A stretch of 64,000 bases of DNA from Trichormus variabilis 0441 (GCF_009856605.1 NZ_CP047242.1:3478001-3542000); one strand, 5' to 3'; shown: positions 18,159-27,945, numbered from the stretch's first letter. The notes: generated by a model from the sequence alone, not told the origin. Numbers and translations are program-made.

Positions 18159-18977
18159 ATGACGGATACTCAATTTGTTGTTTCATCGAGTTGGCTTTTG
18201 CAAAACCTTCACAATATCGATGTTGTGATTGTTGACTGTCGCTTTTCTCTAGCCGATCCACAGTTAGGAAAACAGCAGTACCAAACAAGTCATATAGAAG
18301 GAGCCTATTACCTCGACTTAAATTTGGATCTTTCCAGTCCTGTGGGTGAGCATGGTGGGAGACATCCTTTACCTAATCCGGATGAGCTAGCACAGAAGTT
18401 AGCAAGTATGGGGATAGAGTTTCAAAAAACTTTGGTTGTTGCTTATGATGATTCTCGCTTTGCTTTTGCTTCTCGTCTGTGGTGGTTATTGCGCTATTTA
18501 GGACATGAGCAAGTTGCGGTGCTAAATGGGGGATTTAGCCAATGGGAACAAGCTGGCTATCCTATTACTGATGTTATTCCTCAAGTTAAAACAGCTAACT
18601 TTGTGCCGCAAATACAAACACAACTGTTAGTAGATATTAATATTGTTAAAACTCGTAAAGATTTACCGCAGGTCGTTTTGGTCGATTCAAGAGAGAGCGA
18701 TCGCTACCGAGGTGAACGAGAGCCAATTGATAAAATTGCAGGTCATATTCCTGGCGCAGTCAACTATCCTTGGATGGAAGTTACAGATAGTAGTGGCTAC
18801 TCAATTCCCTTAACAGAACATCAACAAAGATGGCAAAATCTGGCGACAGCCGAAGAAATTTTAGTTTACTGTGGTTCGGGTGTAACAGCTTGTGTGAACC
18901 TACTCTCTTTAGAAGTAGCCGGGATTCATACAGGTAAACTGTATGCAGGTAGTTGGAGTGATTGGATTAGTTATTAG
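18159..18977 (+). CDS. Sulfurtransferase, two-rhodanese type
   Basis: A 272-residue tandem-rhodanese protein moving sulfane sulfur from thiosulfate or 3-mercaptopyruvate to a thiol acceptor. The C-terminal active-site loop is CGSGVTA (Cys238), the form commonly linked with mercaptopyruvate sulfurtransferases. CRFSLADP..GKQQYQTSHIEGAYYLDLNLDLS is the usual N-terminal domain pattern. The ATG at 18159 is preferred over an in-frame GTG at 18144, which would add only five residues outside the conserved domain. Located in the cytosol judging from the lack of a signal peptide. Confidence 0.9.
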   Translation: MTDTQFVVSSSWLLQNLHNIDVVIVDCRFSLADPQLGKQQYQTSHIEGAYYLDLNLDLSSPVGEHGGRHPLPNPDELAQKLASMGIEFQKTLVVAYDDSRFAFASRLWWLLRYLGHEQVAVLNGGFSQWEQAGYPITDVIPQVKTANFVPQIQTQLLVDINIVKTRKDLPQVVLVDSRESDRYRGEREPIDKIAGHIPGAVNYPWMEVTDSSGYSIPLTEHQQRWQNLATAEEILVYCGSGVTACVNLLSLEVAGIHTGKLYAGSWSDWISY

Positions 18978-19023
18978 TTATTGGTCATTGGTCATTGGTG
19001 TACAACCTTTGAATTGACCAAAT

Positions 19024-20379
19024 CTAAAATTCTCCAATTTTCAAATGATAGTTAATATTCAAAAACCAGCTTTCAAAATCAATATTACTTGCTGTAGAAT
19101 CACCAAAACTAAAGCCAGTCTGAAGATTCAAGCTACTAGAACCGGATATACGGTAAATAATGCTGCCATATAAGCGATGATATTGATCGGTGCGATGAGC
19201 TACGCCTTGGCGATCGCGTTCTGTAAAGTCTGATAAGTTTAACTGATAGTTCAACCCAATCTTTAGAGGCTTTTGCAGGGAATAACTTAAAGATAACCAG
19301 AAGGAGTTCATGATCCGACTACGATCATCCGGATCAGCTAACTTCCAACTCAATTCGTAAAAGCTATCTAGGGTGAGTTTGTCGGTGAGAGGATCTCTTC
19401 TGCCTAAAGATAAATATAAAGAGTTCTCATTTAGAAAGCGATTCCCGGCTTGGAAGACATCGCTGTTTTTAGCATAAAAAAACTGTTGATTACTCCAACC
19501 GATTTCACCATACATTCGTTTGGAAAACTGTTGATAAATACCCAAGTTAAATGCTAACTGGTTGTAATTGTACTTTGTTTGATCTACATAACGAATCAAA
19601 TTACCCTCAATCGATCCACTTAAATAAGTACTCTTTCCCAAGGGAAAATATGCTGAAGCGAGTCTCAATCCATAAAAAAACAACCCATCTTCTATCGGTG
19701 AAGTATCAGACGAAAAAACATTATCTGTATGAAAATAGCCTACATAAGCTTGTAACGAACCTATGGGTTTAAACTTATCTCTAGGTTTCTCTATCGGAGG
19801 TTGTGGCGGTTGTTCAATCGGTGCTGGTAATGTTCTCTCTCTCACCCTTAATCCTAATTCCCGGTAACTTTCCCCTTCCGAACTTGGCTGTTTTGCTTCC
19901 CGCAACCTTTGTCTTAGTCTCTCTAACCTTGCACCGTAATTTACTGGGGGTGAATTTAATAAAGGTTCCATCGGTTTCTGGTTAGGTTGAGGAACAAAGC
20001 CAGGTTGTCCTTCTAACTGAGGAGATTCATTATTTTGCTGACTAATACTATGATTAGGAAGTATGAAATCAGGTTCATCAGTGGGAATAACTTCAGGAGT
20101 TGGCGATTTTGCGGCTATGATATCTGATAGGATCTGTTGTCTAGATAAACTATCAAACCCATCTAACTGAGACAACGGCGAGTTAGTGCTAGTTTGGCAT
20201 ATCGTTGAATTTCTGTTTTCAATATAAAAATATTTTTCTTCGTTATCTATCTGATTATGACAATATAATCTATCAGACTGTTTAACCTTTGCTGCATCTG
20301 CTTTAATGCAAAAGCCGCTTCCGCTAATAGAAGCAACCAAGATCGTTAGTAAAAAATGTTGCCAGCCTTGAAGATACAT
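19024..20379 (-). CDS. Putative outer-membrane beta-barrel protein
   Basis: A 451-residue protein. The N-terminal hydrophobic segment WQHFLLTILVASISGSGFCI is a signal peptide. Residues 25-210 are low-complexity and Pro/Gln/Glu-rich with a short helical stretch (GARLERLRQRLREAKQ). From about residue 213 the sequence alternates polar and hydrophobic residues with aromatic girdle positions (LQAYVGYFHTDNVF, LFFYGLRLASAYF, TYLSGSIEGNLIRYVD) and ends ESWFLNINYHLKIGEF, as outer-membrane barrels do. It is divergent from a FecR-domain gene with a 195-bp shared spacer. Transport or receptor role not known. Confidence 0.7.
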   Translation of the reverse strand: MYLQGWQHFLLTILVASISGSGFCIKADAAKVKQSDRLYCHNQIDNEEKYFYIENRNSTICQTSTNSPLSQLDGFDSLSRQQILSDIIAAKSPTPEVIPTDEPDFILPNHSISQQNNESPQLEGQPGFVPQPNQKPMEPLLNSPPVNYGARLERLRQRLREAKQPSSEGESYRELGLRVRERTLPAPIEQPPQPPIEKPRDKFKPIGSLQAYVGYFHTDNVFSSDTSPIEDGLFFYGLRLASAYFPLGKSTYLSGSIEGNLIRYVDQTKYNYNQLAFNLGIYQQFSKRMYGEIGWSNQQFFYAKNSDVFQAGNRFLNENSLYLSLGRRDPLTDKLTLDSFYELSWKLADPDDRSRIMNSFWLSLSYSLQKPLKIGLNYQLNLSDFTERDRQGVAHRTDQYHRLYGSIIYRISGSSSLNLQTGFSFGDSTASNIDFESWFLNINYHLKIGEF

Positions 20380-20574
20380 CTTAATGAATCGATGTAAAGA
20401 TGAATCTCAATATTACACTTAAATGTACACAATTTCATATTATATTTAGCAGATGAAAATGAGATATTTTATAGTCAAAACAAACTAGAATATAAAATTA
20501 ACAAAATAATAATTTAAAAATTTAAGTTGGTTTTGCTGGGTTAGTTTCAGTTAAATTTTTTTAAATTCAAAATT
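20380..20574. promoter_or_regulatory. Shared divergent promoter region
   Basis: A 195-bp, very AT-rich spacer between the barrel gene (minus) and the FecR gene (plus). Both promoters must lie here or in the flanking genes. I find no convincing operator palindrome. Confidence 0.45.
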
Positions 20575-21642
20575 ATGCGCTTGAACCTTATCCCATTATT
20601 TTCCCTTGGATTATGCGGGGTGATGGTATTGATTTCGCCACCTCAGGTGAATGCCAATACTCCCTTAAATCGTGCTGAGGTTCAGAGCATTCGTAACTTT
20701 GTGCAATTAATTCAAAGAGCATCTAGAAATAAACGTCCAGCACAGAAATTGGATGCAATTATTCCAGGGGATGGACTATCAACTGGTCGAGCTTCTTTAG
20801 CAGACTTGCGTTTCAACGACGGTTCTCTGGCAAGGGTTGGAGAACAAGCAGTATTTCAATTTATGCCCAGGACGCGGAATTTTCGATTGTCTAATGGGAC
20901 AGTATTACTACTAATTCCACCAGGAAGAGGACAAACACGTATTCAAACACCAAGCGCAACAGCCGCCATTCGTGGTTCGGCGCTATTCATTCGTTATGAC
21001 CAAAAAACGGATACGACGATTATTGGTGCGCTGACAAATAGTGGGATAGCAGTGTCTAACAAGGACGCATCTCAAACTCAACCGCTAAAAGCAGGACAAC
21101 TTTTAGTTCTTGTCAAAGGTGAAATTCAGAGTTTATATGATTTTGATCTACAAAATTTTTATGAAACAAGTGATTTGGCTGAGGGTTTAGATTTAACTGG
21201 CAAAAACTCTTCAGCAACACCAGACCCAGCTATTGCGGGTGTCAGAGCAGAAATTATGGCCGCGTTGGCAACACAGTCACCTCTCGTTGGTAAAGGGGTG
21301 ATGGAAAACCCAGCTTTTTTAGAACTAAGTACTACTTCCTCTGAGGTAATAGATGAAGATACTGACGAAGATGATTTCATAACCGATAATTTTCTGGTTG
21401 ATTCATTAGTAGAAACAGGAGAAATTTTGTTCCAAAATGCTCAACAACTTGGGGATAATGCTGATGGCAATCTAAATAATATCAATAATATACAACCAGA
21501 CCCGCCTCTACCCGACAACCCAGACCCACCGCCACCACCACCAGACCCACCACCACCACCACCACCAGACCCACCACCGCCACCACCACCAGACCCACCA
21601 CCGCCACCACCACCAGACCCACCACCACCACCACCGCCCTAA
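20575..21642 (+). CDS. Secreted FecR-domain protein with proline-rich tail
   Basis: A 355-residue protein with a signal peptide (hydrophobic 5-23, cleavage near QVNAN). Residues 60-185 form a FecR domain: GDGLSTGRASLADLRFNDGSLARVGEQ, then GTVLLLIPPGRGQTRIQTPSATAAIRGSALFI. FecR domains occur in sigma-regulator systems and in many periplasmic proteins; no sigma factor is nearby and no inner-membrane segment is present, so this one is probably structural or sensory in the periplasm. The C-terminal 45 residues are repeats of DPPPPPPP, which could span the peptidoglycan. It is divergent from the outer-membrane barrel gene, a likely partner. Confidence 0.78.
   Translation: MRLNLIPLFSLGLCGVMVLISPPQVNANTPLNRAEVQSIRNFVQLIQRASRNKRPAQKLDAIIPGDGLSTGRASLADLRFNDGSLARVGEQAVFQFMPRTRNFRLSNGTVLLLIPPGRGQTRIQTPSATAAIRGSALFIRYDQKTDTTIIGALTNSGIAVSNKDASQTQPLKAGQLLVLVKGEIQSLYDFDLQNFYETSDLAEGLDLTGKNSSATPDPAIAGVRAEIMAALATQSPLVGKGVMENPAFLELSTTSSEVIDEDTDEDDFITDNFLVDSLVETGEILFQNAQQLGDNADGNLNNINNIQPDPPLPDNPDPPPPPPDPPPPPPPDPPPPPPPDPPPPPPPDPPPPPPP
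21528..21640 (+). repeat. 24-bp tandem repeat encoding DPPPPPPP
   Basis: About four and a half copies of a 24-bp unit (CCAGACCCACCACCGCCACC and four more bases) lie at the 3' end of the FecR gene and stay in frame to the stop codon. Copy number is likely to vary between strains. Confidence 0.9.
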
Positions 21643-21938
21643 CAAGTTGGGGAGGATATGGGGCTTATGCGCTGAAGTTGGAAATTTTGATTTCCACATA
21701 AAAGATCATTGCCCGGATTTCCCACCAATTCTTGCAACCTCAGTCCAAAGTCTGTAGGGGCAGGTTCAGCGATATGCTCGAATCATTCACGAGTCTTTTG
21801 CTCAACCCGCCTCTACTGTTTGTCATAAATGCGGGATTGGAGCATTTGAGTGCGTGAGTTCTGAGATATTAGGATAGGAGACTGGGAACTAGCACAAGCA
21901 AGCTAAACGCCCCGCCATCACTAAGGGCGCTCCAGCTA
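21643..21938. other. Gap between convergent genes
   Basis: 296 bp between the FecR gene and the next minus-strand gene. No gene, no clear terminator and no RNA is seen. Confidence 0.45.
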
Positions 21939-23810
21939 CTATTCCCCTGGTGTTCGCATATAAATTACTTGATCTTGGACATTGTAAATAAACAGAGGCA
22001 AATTGGCATTTTCGCTAATTACTGTTAAAGCTTCTTGTAAGGTTTGCCAATGATTAGCAACGCCAATTGCAGCCTCAGAATCTTGAGTGTTGTTCTTGGA
22101 AACAGTACTTTGTAGTACCTGTTCATATTCAGGGGTAATTTTGACGATGATTCCTTTATCGTCTACGGTAAAGTTACAAATCCTAATTTCACTAGAGCAA
22201 GTTTTATTTAAGTCAGCACGGGTTTGCTGCCAACTATTATTTAAAATTAGTTTTTCTTGCGCCTGTTGCAGGGAAGCTGAATATGGTGTGATTAAACTCT
22301 GAGCTTGAGTGTAATACAAGCTATTGTTAGAAATTTGTTTAGCTGCCTGTAAAGCTTGTTGCCAGTAAATAACAGCTGCTTGCCATTCTTGTTTTTGCTC
22401 ATAAGCTTTAGCTTGGCTGGCTATAACAAGAATTTGTTGGTAGCTTTTAGCTGCTAGTTGTTCGATGGTAACGCGATCGCGCGCTCTTGCAAGTTTAGGT
22501 TTATATTCTAGTAATAGTTGTTGTGCCTCTTGAGATGCTGGACTCGAAGGAGGTATAACATTCAAGGCATTAATTACTACTTGCCAAGTAGACTGCACCT
22601 TTTGCCAATCTTTCAAAGATTTGGCTGTTGTTTCCCACTTGTTGGCTACACTAGCCACGCCTTTCGCATCTGCTAACTTTTTCACCCACTTTTCTTGAGC
22701 GAGTAATTGCTGATTGATAGTTTGCAAATGAATCCGATATTTCAACAATTTTGGCTGTATCAGTCCATATAGTTCATGATTAGGGCTGATTGCTTCCAGG
22801 GGCGTTATCGCTTGTCGCCAAAGTTGTTGTCTAGCTTGTAATTCGCCTTGACTAGTAGCAGGAGTTTGCATTTTTTGCTCTGCAACTGAAGCCGCCTGCA
22901 AAGCTTTGTTGACTTGGCTAATTTTTTCGGAACGTCCAGACAGATTAGTTTTGAGTTCTGCTGCTTGTTGGTAATAAGATGACCAAGCAGGAATTACACC
23001 TAAGGCGGTGCTAGTTGTTTCTAACTGTTGTTGTAATGTTGTCAAGTCCTTTTCTGACCTAGCACGACTAATCAATTGGCGAAATTGAGTATTGAGTTGC
23101 TGGGCAGTTTGGAATTCTTGACACACAGACATCACACAAGGACGAGTCACTAGGTAAACACCACCACTACCTAAGAGAGAAATTCCCACCACAGTCCCTA
23201 ACAAAATCTTTTTCAATGGACGCTGAGACGAGTTTGTTAATAAATCTGGTGTACCAGCTAGGGGGTCAAATACTTCTTCTTCGTCTTCGACGGCATCTGT
23301 TGTGGTTGAATAACTCAAAGGTAATGCTAAGGATGAAAAAGATGCTGCATCCTCGTCTTCTTGATCTTCATTATCTTGTGGAATGTCAGGGCTTTCCACC
23401 TGTCGGTATCCCTTCATAGTCAGGGAACGTTTAGCGTAAGGAAGTTTTTCCCCGACAATTCTCAGAAAACATTGGACTGGCTGATCCTGATAAGGTGGTA
23501 ATGATTGCAGTGCTTCCTCAAGTACTGCAAAAATTTCTTGTGTATCAACTTTTACGCTAACTGGATGTTGAGCTAGGATCATTAACTCATCTTTGTTGAC
23601 TGCACACTTAATCTGGAAAAATTCACCAGAGGGAACTTCGGCAAGAAATTGTTCTTGCAAAGTTCTGCTTAATAGCTGTAAATCTTCCTGCTGGACTGCT
23701 ACTCTCATAGAGCCTTCCTGCTGGTCTTCTATAATATTTTCTGTATCGGTGAGAACCGAAAAAGAAGGGTGTTCGTTTGTTGAATACAGATGCACAGTGT
23801 AACCAACCAT
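21939..23810 (-). CDS. Single-pass membrane protein with long helical C-terminal region
   Basis: A 623-residue protein that I do not recognise. Residues 1-135 look globular (FLAEVPSGEFFQIKCAVNKDELMILAQHP). Residues 140-200 are acidic and disordered. One transmembrane segment lies at about 202-221 (ILLGTVVGISLLGSGGVYLV). The rest is mostly helical, rich in Gln, Ala and Leu, with repeated QQLLxEYK/WQQALQAAKQ patterns resembling TPR-like or coiled-coil arrays, ending in a small domain (PLFIYNVQDQVIYMRTPGE). The cytosolic N-terminus and periplasmic helical region suggest an envelope scaffold, as inference only. An alternative start is Met35 (23708). Confidence 0.7.
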   Translation of the reverse strand: MVGYTVHLYSTNEHPSFSVLTDTENIIEDQQEGSMRVAVQQEDLQLLSRTLQEQFLAEVPSGEFFQIKCAVNKDELMILAQHPVSVKVDTQEIFAVLEEALQSLPPYQDQPVQCFLRIVGEKLPYAKRSLTMKGYRQVESPDIPQDNEDQEDEDAASFSSLALPLSYSTTTDAVEDEEEVFDPLAGTPDLLTNSSQRPLKKILLGTVVGISLLGSGGVYLVTRPCVMSVCQEFQTAQQLNTQFRQLISRARSEKDLTTLQQQLETTSTALGVIPAWSSYYQQAAELKTNLSGRSEKISQVNKALQAASVAEQKMQTPATSQGELQARQQLWRQAITPLEAISPNHELYGLIQPKLLKYRIHLQTINQQLLAQEKWVKKLADAKGVASVANKWETTAKSLKDWQKVQSTWQVVINALNVIPPSSPASQEAQQLLLEYKPKLARARDRVTIEQLAAKSYQQILVIASQAKAYEQKQEWQAAVIYWQQALQAAKQISNNSLYYTQAQSLITPYSASLQQAQEKLILNNSWQQTRADLNKTCSSEIRICNFTVDDKGIIVKITPEYEQVLQSTVSKNNTQDSEAAIGVANHWQTLQEALTVISENANLPLFIYNVQDQVIYMRTPGE

Positions 23811-24509
23811 AACCGTAATATCTGATAGACCAACTTTTTAACACAACTTCTGAGTTTTCACCAAAAGAAAAATAATCCTCCAGGACTTAGTGCTATTAGT
23901 GTTTCAGAATGTTGATTATTAAATTTTATAATCTGAGTTGTAATAGAAATTACAATTCAAAAATGGGAATAATAAATTTTCTGGAAATTAAAACCGGGTA
24001 TCAGGAGGAGGAATCTTATTGATAATTCTTTACTCCCCATTTTCAAGCTGATTTGATTGTGCAACTGTATATTTACTGATAGTATTAATTACTCCAGGTA
24101 GAAACAAGCTTATAGTATGTTGAGGAAGTTTTGTTCGCTTTAGCGTCTTTTTAGCAGAAAGTCATAGCTTGTTTGCTTGTAGAAGTATGGAGGCATGAGC
24201 CTTTCTATAGAGTACCTCTGACGTGAAAGTAGGGACTGGGCAATAGGGAGGGGTTAAAGTTTCTCACCTTCCAGAAAACAGGTCTAGAGCCTTTTGAGCG
24301 TTTGATGTTAATAAAAATAATTTTAAAATATCGTTTTAGGAGTTAATCCCAGAAATTAATTTGCTCCATGAAGGGAATTCGATAAAATTGATACGTAAAA
24401 AATCAGTTTTAATAGTGGGACAAGACTTGATTATGTGATGGAGGTGCGGTAAAAAATGGAAAATAGCACCAGAGAAATTTTCTAAACGTATAAATTAAGG
24501 TGCATAGCA
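23811..24509. other. Long noncoding gap upstream of the sucC-like gene
   Basis: A 699-bp stretch between divergent genes. No open frame with a family match, no tRNA and no obvious riboswitch. It is AT-rich, with a GGAGGTGCGG stretch near 24440 that is too far from the start at 24510 to be its ribosome-binding site. Confidence 0.45.
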
Positions 24510-25736
24510 ATGGATTTATTGGAGTACCAAGTTAAAGAATGGTTTGGAGAAATAGGCATTCCTGTATTGCCATCCCAAAGAATTGACCATCCTACAGATT
24601 TAAAACGCTTAAAAATTCGCTACCCCATTGTGCTGAAATCACAGGTTCATGCGGGAGAGAGGGAAAAAGTCGGTGGTGTAAGAATGGTAGAAACCACAAT
24701 CGACGCGATCGCAGCAGCTCAAACGATCTTTAATCTATCGATATGGGGTGAATTACCAGAAGTTCTGTTAGCAGAATCTAAGTATAATTCTCACCAAGAA
24801 TTTTATTTGGCTGTAGTTTTAGATACTGCTGTTTGTCGTCCAGTACTTTTAGGTTCCACAGAAGCGGATATTGATTTAGAGTTAGCTGATCAAAAAATGC
24901 AGTATGTGGTGGTCGAGCAAGAATTTTCGCCTTTTTATGCTCGTAGGTTGGCTTTAAAGATGGGTCTGCAAGGTACGCTGATGCAGTCGGTCAGCACAGT
25001 GTTAGAAAAAATGTACCAGTTATTCGTGCAGAAAGACCTGGATTTAGTAGAAATAAATCCTCTGGGTGTCAACCTTGCTGGTGAGGTGATGGCTCTTAAT
25101 GGTAAAGTTGGAGTCAACGAAAGGGCTATTGGGCGACATCCAGAAATTGCCGCAATGGCAGCCAAAATAATCCCTCGTCATTATGATAAAAGTTTTAGTA
25201 ATGGGCGTGACTGGAATAATTTAGAAAAACAACGCAGAATTGGTATTTTAGGTAATGGTACTGGTTCTATCTTGGCGACCTATGATTTAGTTGCTAGTGG
25301 GGGTGGTAAACCAGGAATTTGTCTGAATCTACGCCACGCAGCAATTACTGATCTGTCACCAACTAAATTTGGCGATCGCCTCACCAAAGGTCTAAATACC
25401 TTGGCTGCTGACAAAAATACTCAAGTGATCTTGATTAACTTGCTAGGAAGTATTCCTCAACCAGAAGAAGCAGCACAAGCGATCGCTCAATTCATACAAC
25501 AGAACAAAGGTGAATATCCACCATCAATTGCCAAGTCTAATGGTAAAAACCTTAGTCAACATCAGTCACCACAATTAGTCATTCGTCTAGCCGGTTCGGA
25601 GTTGAATGCAGCTAAGGAGGTTTTAGCGGCTTTACAAACCCATGAAGAGGGACTGATATTAGTAGAAGACTTAGACGAAGCAGTTGCAACCGCAGTTCGT
25701 TTGACTAAATCACACGCGTATAAAAAAGTTTCCTGA
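24510..25736 (+). CDS. sucC: Succinyl-CoA synthetase beta subunit-like (ATP-grasp)
   Basis: A 408-residue protein homologous along its length to SucC. It keeps the N-terminal MDLLEYQVKEWF, the nucleotide-binding VLKSQVHAGEREKVGGV (41-57) and LVEINPLGV (179-187). Several conserved positions differ: the Mg-binding LDGK is LNGK (Asn197), the DVGGGA loop is NLRHAA, and NIFGG is NLLGS. SucC with SucD normally makes succinyl-CoA or runs the reverse ATP-forming reaction. The pair is consecutive (128-bp gap). The altered residues make another CoA-ligase-like role, or a regulatory one, possible. Confidence 0.75.
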   Translation: MDLLEYQVKEWFGEIGIPVLPSQRIDHPTDLKRLKIRYPIVLKSQVHAGEREKVGGVRMVETTIDAIAAAQTIFNLSIWGELPEVLLAESKYNSHQEFYLAVVLDTAVCRPVLLGSTEADIDLELADQKMQYVVVEQEFSPFYARRLALKMGLQGTLMQSVSTVLEKMYQLFVQKDLDLVEINPLGVNLAGEVMALNGKVGVNERAIGRHPEIAAMAAKIIPRHYDKSFSNGRDWNNLEKQRRIGILGNGTGSILATYDLVASGGGKPGICLNLRHAAITDLSPTKFGDRLTKGLNTLAADKNTQVILINLLGSIPQPEEAAQAIAQFIQQNKGEYPPSIAKSNGKNLSQHQSPQLVIRLAGSELNAAKEVLAALQTHEEGLILVEDLDEAVATAVRLTKSHAYKKVS

Positions 25737-25863
25737 GTGGATGAATTATCAGTGCATAACAGGGTGTTGAGCAGCTTCCTGAATGCTGAGTTAAGAGGAT
25801 ATCATTAATTCGTAGTTCCCCTTGGGTCTGTGCTACCTTTCCCCAATTCCCATCCCTCACCTT

Positions 25864-26745
25864 ATGAACTTAACGCCAGATAGTAAAGTTATTATTCAAG
25901 GCTTCCATGAATTCATTTCGGAGAATCATATTGCCCAGATGAAAGCCTATGGTACAAATTTGGTAGCCGGTGTTCAGCCTGGATACGGTGGACAGGAACT
26001 TTATCATCTGCCTGTTTTTGATTTGGTTGAGGAGGTAGTAGGGCAATTTGGCAGTATTGACACCACAATTATCTGTGTACACCCTTATCAAGTACTAGAT
26101 GCGGCCTTAGAGGCGATCGCCTCTCATATCCGACAAATTATTATTATTTCTGCTGGTGTGCCACCTTTGGATATGGTGGAATTACTCCGCAAAGCTGAAG
26201 CCGGTGAAACTCTGGTAGTCGGTCCCAACAGTCCCGGAATCATTGTCCCAGGAAAAATCCTCTTGGGTACTCAACCAAGTGAATTTTACACACCTGGAGT
26301 AGTAGGTATTGTTAGCCGTAGCAGTACTTTGACTTATGAAGTGGCGCGAGAATTAACTCAAGCTGGCTGGGGACAATCAATTAGTGTGAGCATTGGTAGT
26401 GATGCGATTGTCGGTTCATCATTTCTGCAATGGTTACAAATTCTCGATGAGGATGAAACGACTGAGGCGATCGTTTTAGTCGGACAACCAGGTGGGGGTA
26501 GTGAAGAAGCAGCCGCACGATACATTACCGAAGCAATTGATAAACCAGTAATTGCTTATATCGCCGGCAGACAAGCACCACCGGGAAAAACTTGGCGACA
26601 AACTGGCACTTTAGCGACTGTTGTCGGTCGTCCACCTAATTTTGGCACTGCTCAAAGTAAAATAACAGCTTTTGAAGCAGCCGAAGTTCCTGTTGCGGAA
26701 CGTCCTTCTTTGATTCCCCAATTATTAAAAAAGGCAATTCATTAA
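25864..26745 (+). CDS. sucD: Succinyl-CoA synthetase alpha subunit-like, catalytic residues replaced
   Basis: A 293-residue SucD homologue starting at ATG 25864 ([14 protein letters not shown]); an in-frame TTG at 25822 would add 14 unconserved residues. CoA-binding and central motifs are kept ([30 protein letters not shown]). By motif alignment with E. coli SucD, the phosphorylated His246 (KRMGHAG) is Gln246 (KTWRQTG), Glu208 (GEIGG) is Gln208 (GQPGG), and Cys123 (GPNCPG) is Ser123 (GPNSPG). Without the phosphohistidine the usual mechanism cannot run. The last 4 bp overlap the convergent aspartoacylase gene. The fold is confident, the activity is not. Confidence 0.75.
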
Positions 26746-27623
26746 TCAAAATTTATGAGTTGCTTTTCGGTGAACAGCATGGCAATTCCTTTCTCATAAT
26801 AGGCGGCTTCGTTGATAAATATGGGGTAAACTATCGATGTACCTTCGTAGGCGATCGCTTTACCGTCTAAGGTTAAAAACAAAGGATCACCAGGATTTAG
26901 AGGTGCATAATCTCGAAATTGAATATCTGGATGAATCATCGCTTGAATGTCACCATTTCCATTTCTGGGGTAGTCAATAGTACCTGTAAATTTATAGAGA
27001 GATAGTAAATTATTGATTTTGGGAATATTGCCTTGATTATATTTTTCTACATAATCCAAAATCGTATATATTAATTGTTCAGTTTTTTGGAATAATTCAG
27101 CATTTAAGACACCTTGAGCTACTGCACCTACCTCAATCACAAAACCCAGTTTATTAAGAGAGCGCAGAAAATTGCTACCCTTTTCAGGGATAGTATAGCA
27201 AACCTTTACTAAAGGATTAATTTCACTTAAATAAGCACATAGCTTTAATAAAAATGGGTCTTGATTACCTAAAATAATACTCAATCCCATATTTGCAGTT
27301 GTACTGTGTAAATCAATAACTACATCTACTTTGGGTTGATTCTCTTCTCCTAAAACTCCGGCTATTTGTTTCGCCCTGATGTCTTCATAACTAGAAAGAT
27401 TTGGATTTTGTAAACTTTCAGTTAAAAAGCAACGATTTAAATCTTTTTCAATGTAGCGCTTACCAGCCTCGAAAGCTTTGGGATTACCTAGTATTGTTAA
27501 GGTTTCAAAGCTAGGTTTTTGGATTACTTCAGGAAACTGTTGAAACTTTTTAACCAGGAATGCGCCTGTAAATTCATTCCCGTGAGTACCACCAATAATA
27601 GCAACACGATTGATTTTATTCAT
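26742..27623 (-). CDS. Aspartoacylase (AspA/AstE family)
   Basis: A 293-residue zinc carboxypeptidase-fold enzyme. [15 protein letters not shown] (9-23) gives the first zinc ligands (His-x-x-Glu) and [14 protein letters not shown] the third His. [20 protein letters not shown] is the substrate-binding Arg region, and [12 protein letters not shown] holds the likely catalytic Glu. Family members hydrolyse N-acetylaspartate or related N-acyl amino acids. Length and the C-terminal beta domain ([29 protein letters not shown]) match aspartoacylase rather than succinylglutamate desuccinylase. It converges on the sucD-like gene with a 4-bp overlap. Confidence 0.88.
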
Positions 27624-27638
27624 AGATGGGTTATATCA

Positions 27639-27669
27639 ATTCAAAATTCAAAATTCAAAATTCAAAATT
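27639..27669. repeat. TTCAAAA tandem heptamers
   Basis: About four copies of TTCAAAA lie just upstream of the aspartoacylase start, another heptamer array of the type seen across this window. Confidence 0.8.
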
Positions 27670-27769
27670 AAGAAAACAAAAATTGCTGGAAAATTCTAGT
27701 ACCGCTAGCCATAATTCAGAATAAATACAGCATAAACATTTTGTTAACGTGAGTTCGACAAGTCTTTTT

Positions 27770-27945
27770 TGACCTCTCCCCCAACCCCTCTCTCTTGAAA
27801 AGTTCTGAGCGGAGGAAACCTCCGCTCAGACTTTTCGCTCCGACGCGGAGAGGGGAGTGAAGACAATGACATATCTACCAAAAATAAAGGTTTTAACGCC
27901 TCTCTCCTTGCAGGGGAGAGGTTTGGAGAGGGGTTTTTCCAACCC
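27770..27945. repeat. Composite intergenic palindromic repeat
   Basis: The outer parts (ACCTCTCCCCCAACCCCTCT and GAGGTTTGGAGAGGGGTTTT) belong to the same family as the element at 12168-12255. A second palindrome is nested inside: GAAAAGT ... GAGCGGAGG-AAA-CCTCCGCTC ... ACTTTTC (27797-27836), a perfect 9-bp inner stem with a matching outer stem. The 27624-28105 gap contains no gene that I can support. Confidence 0.75.
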
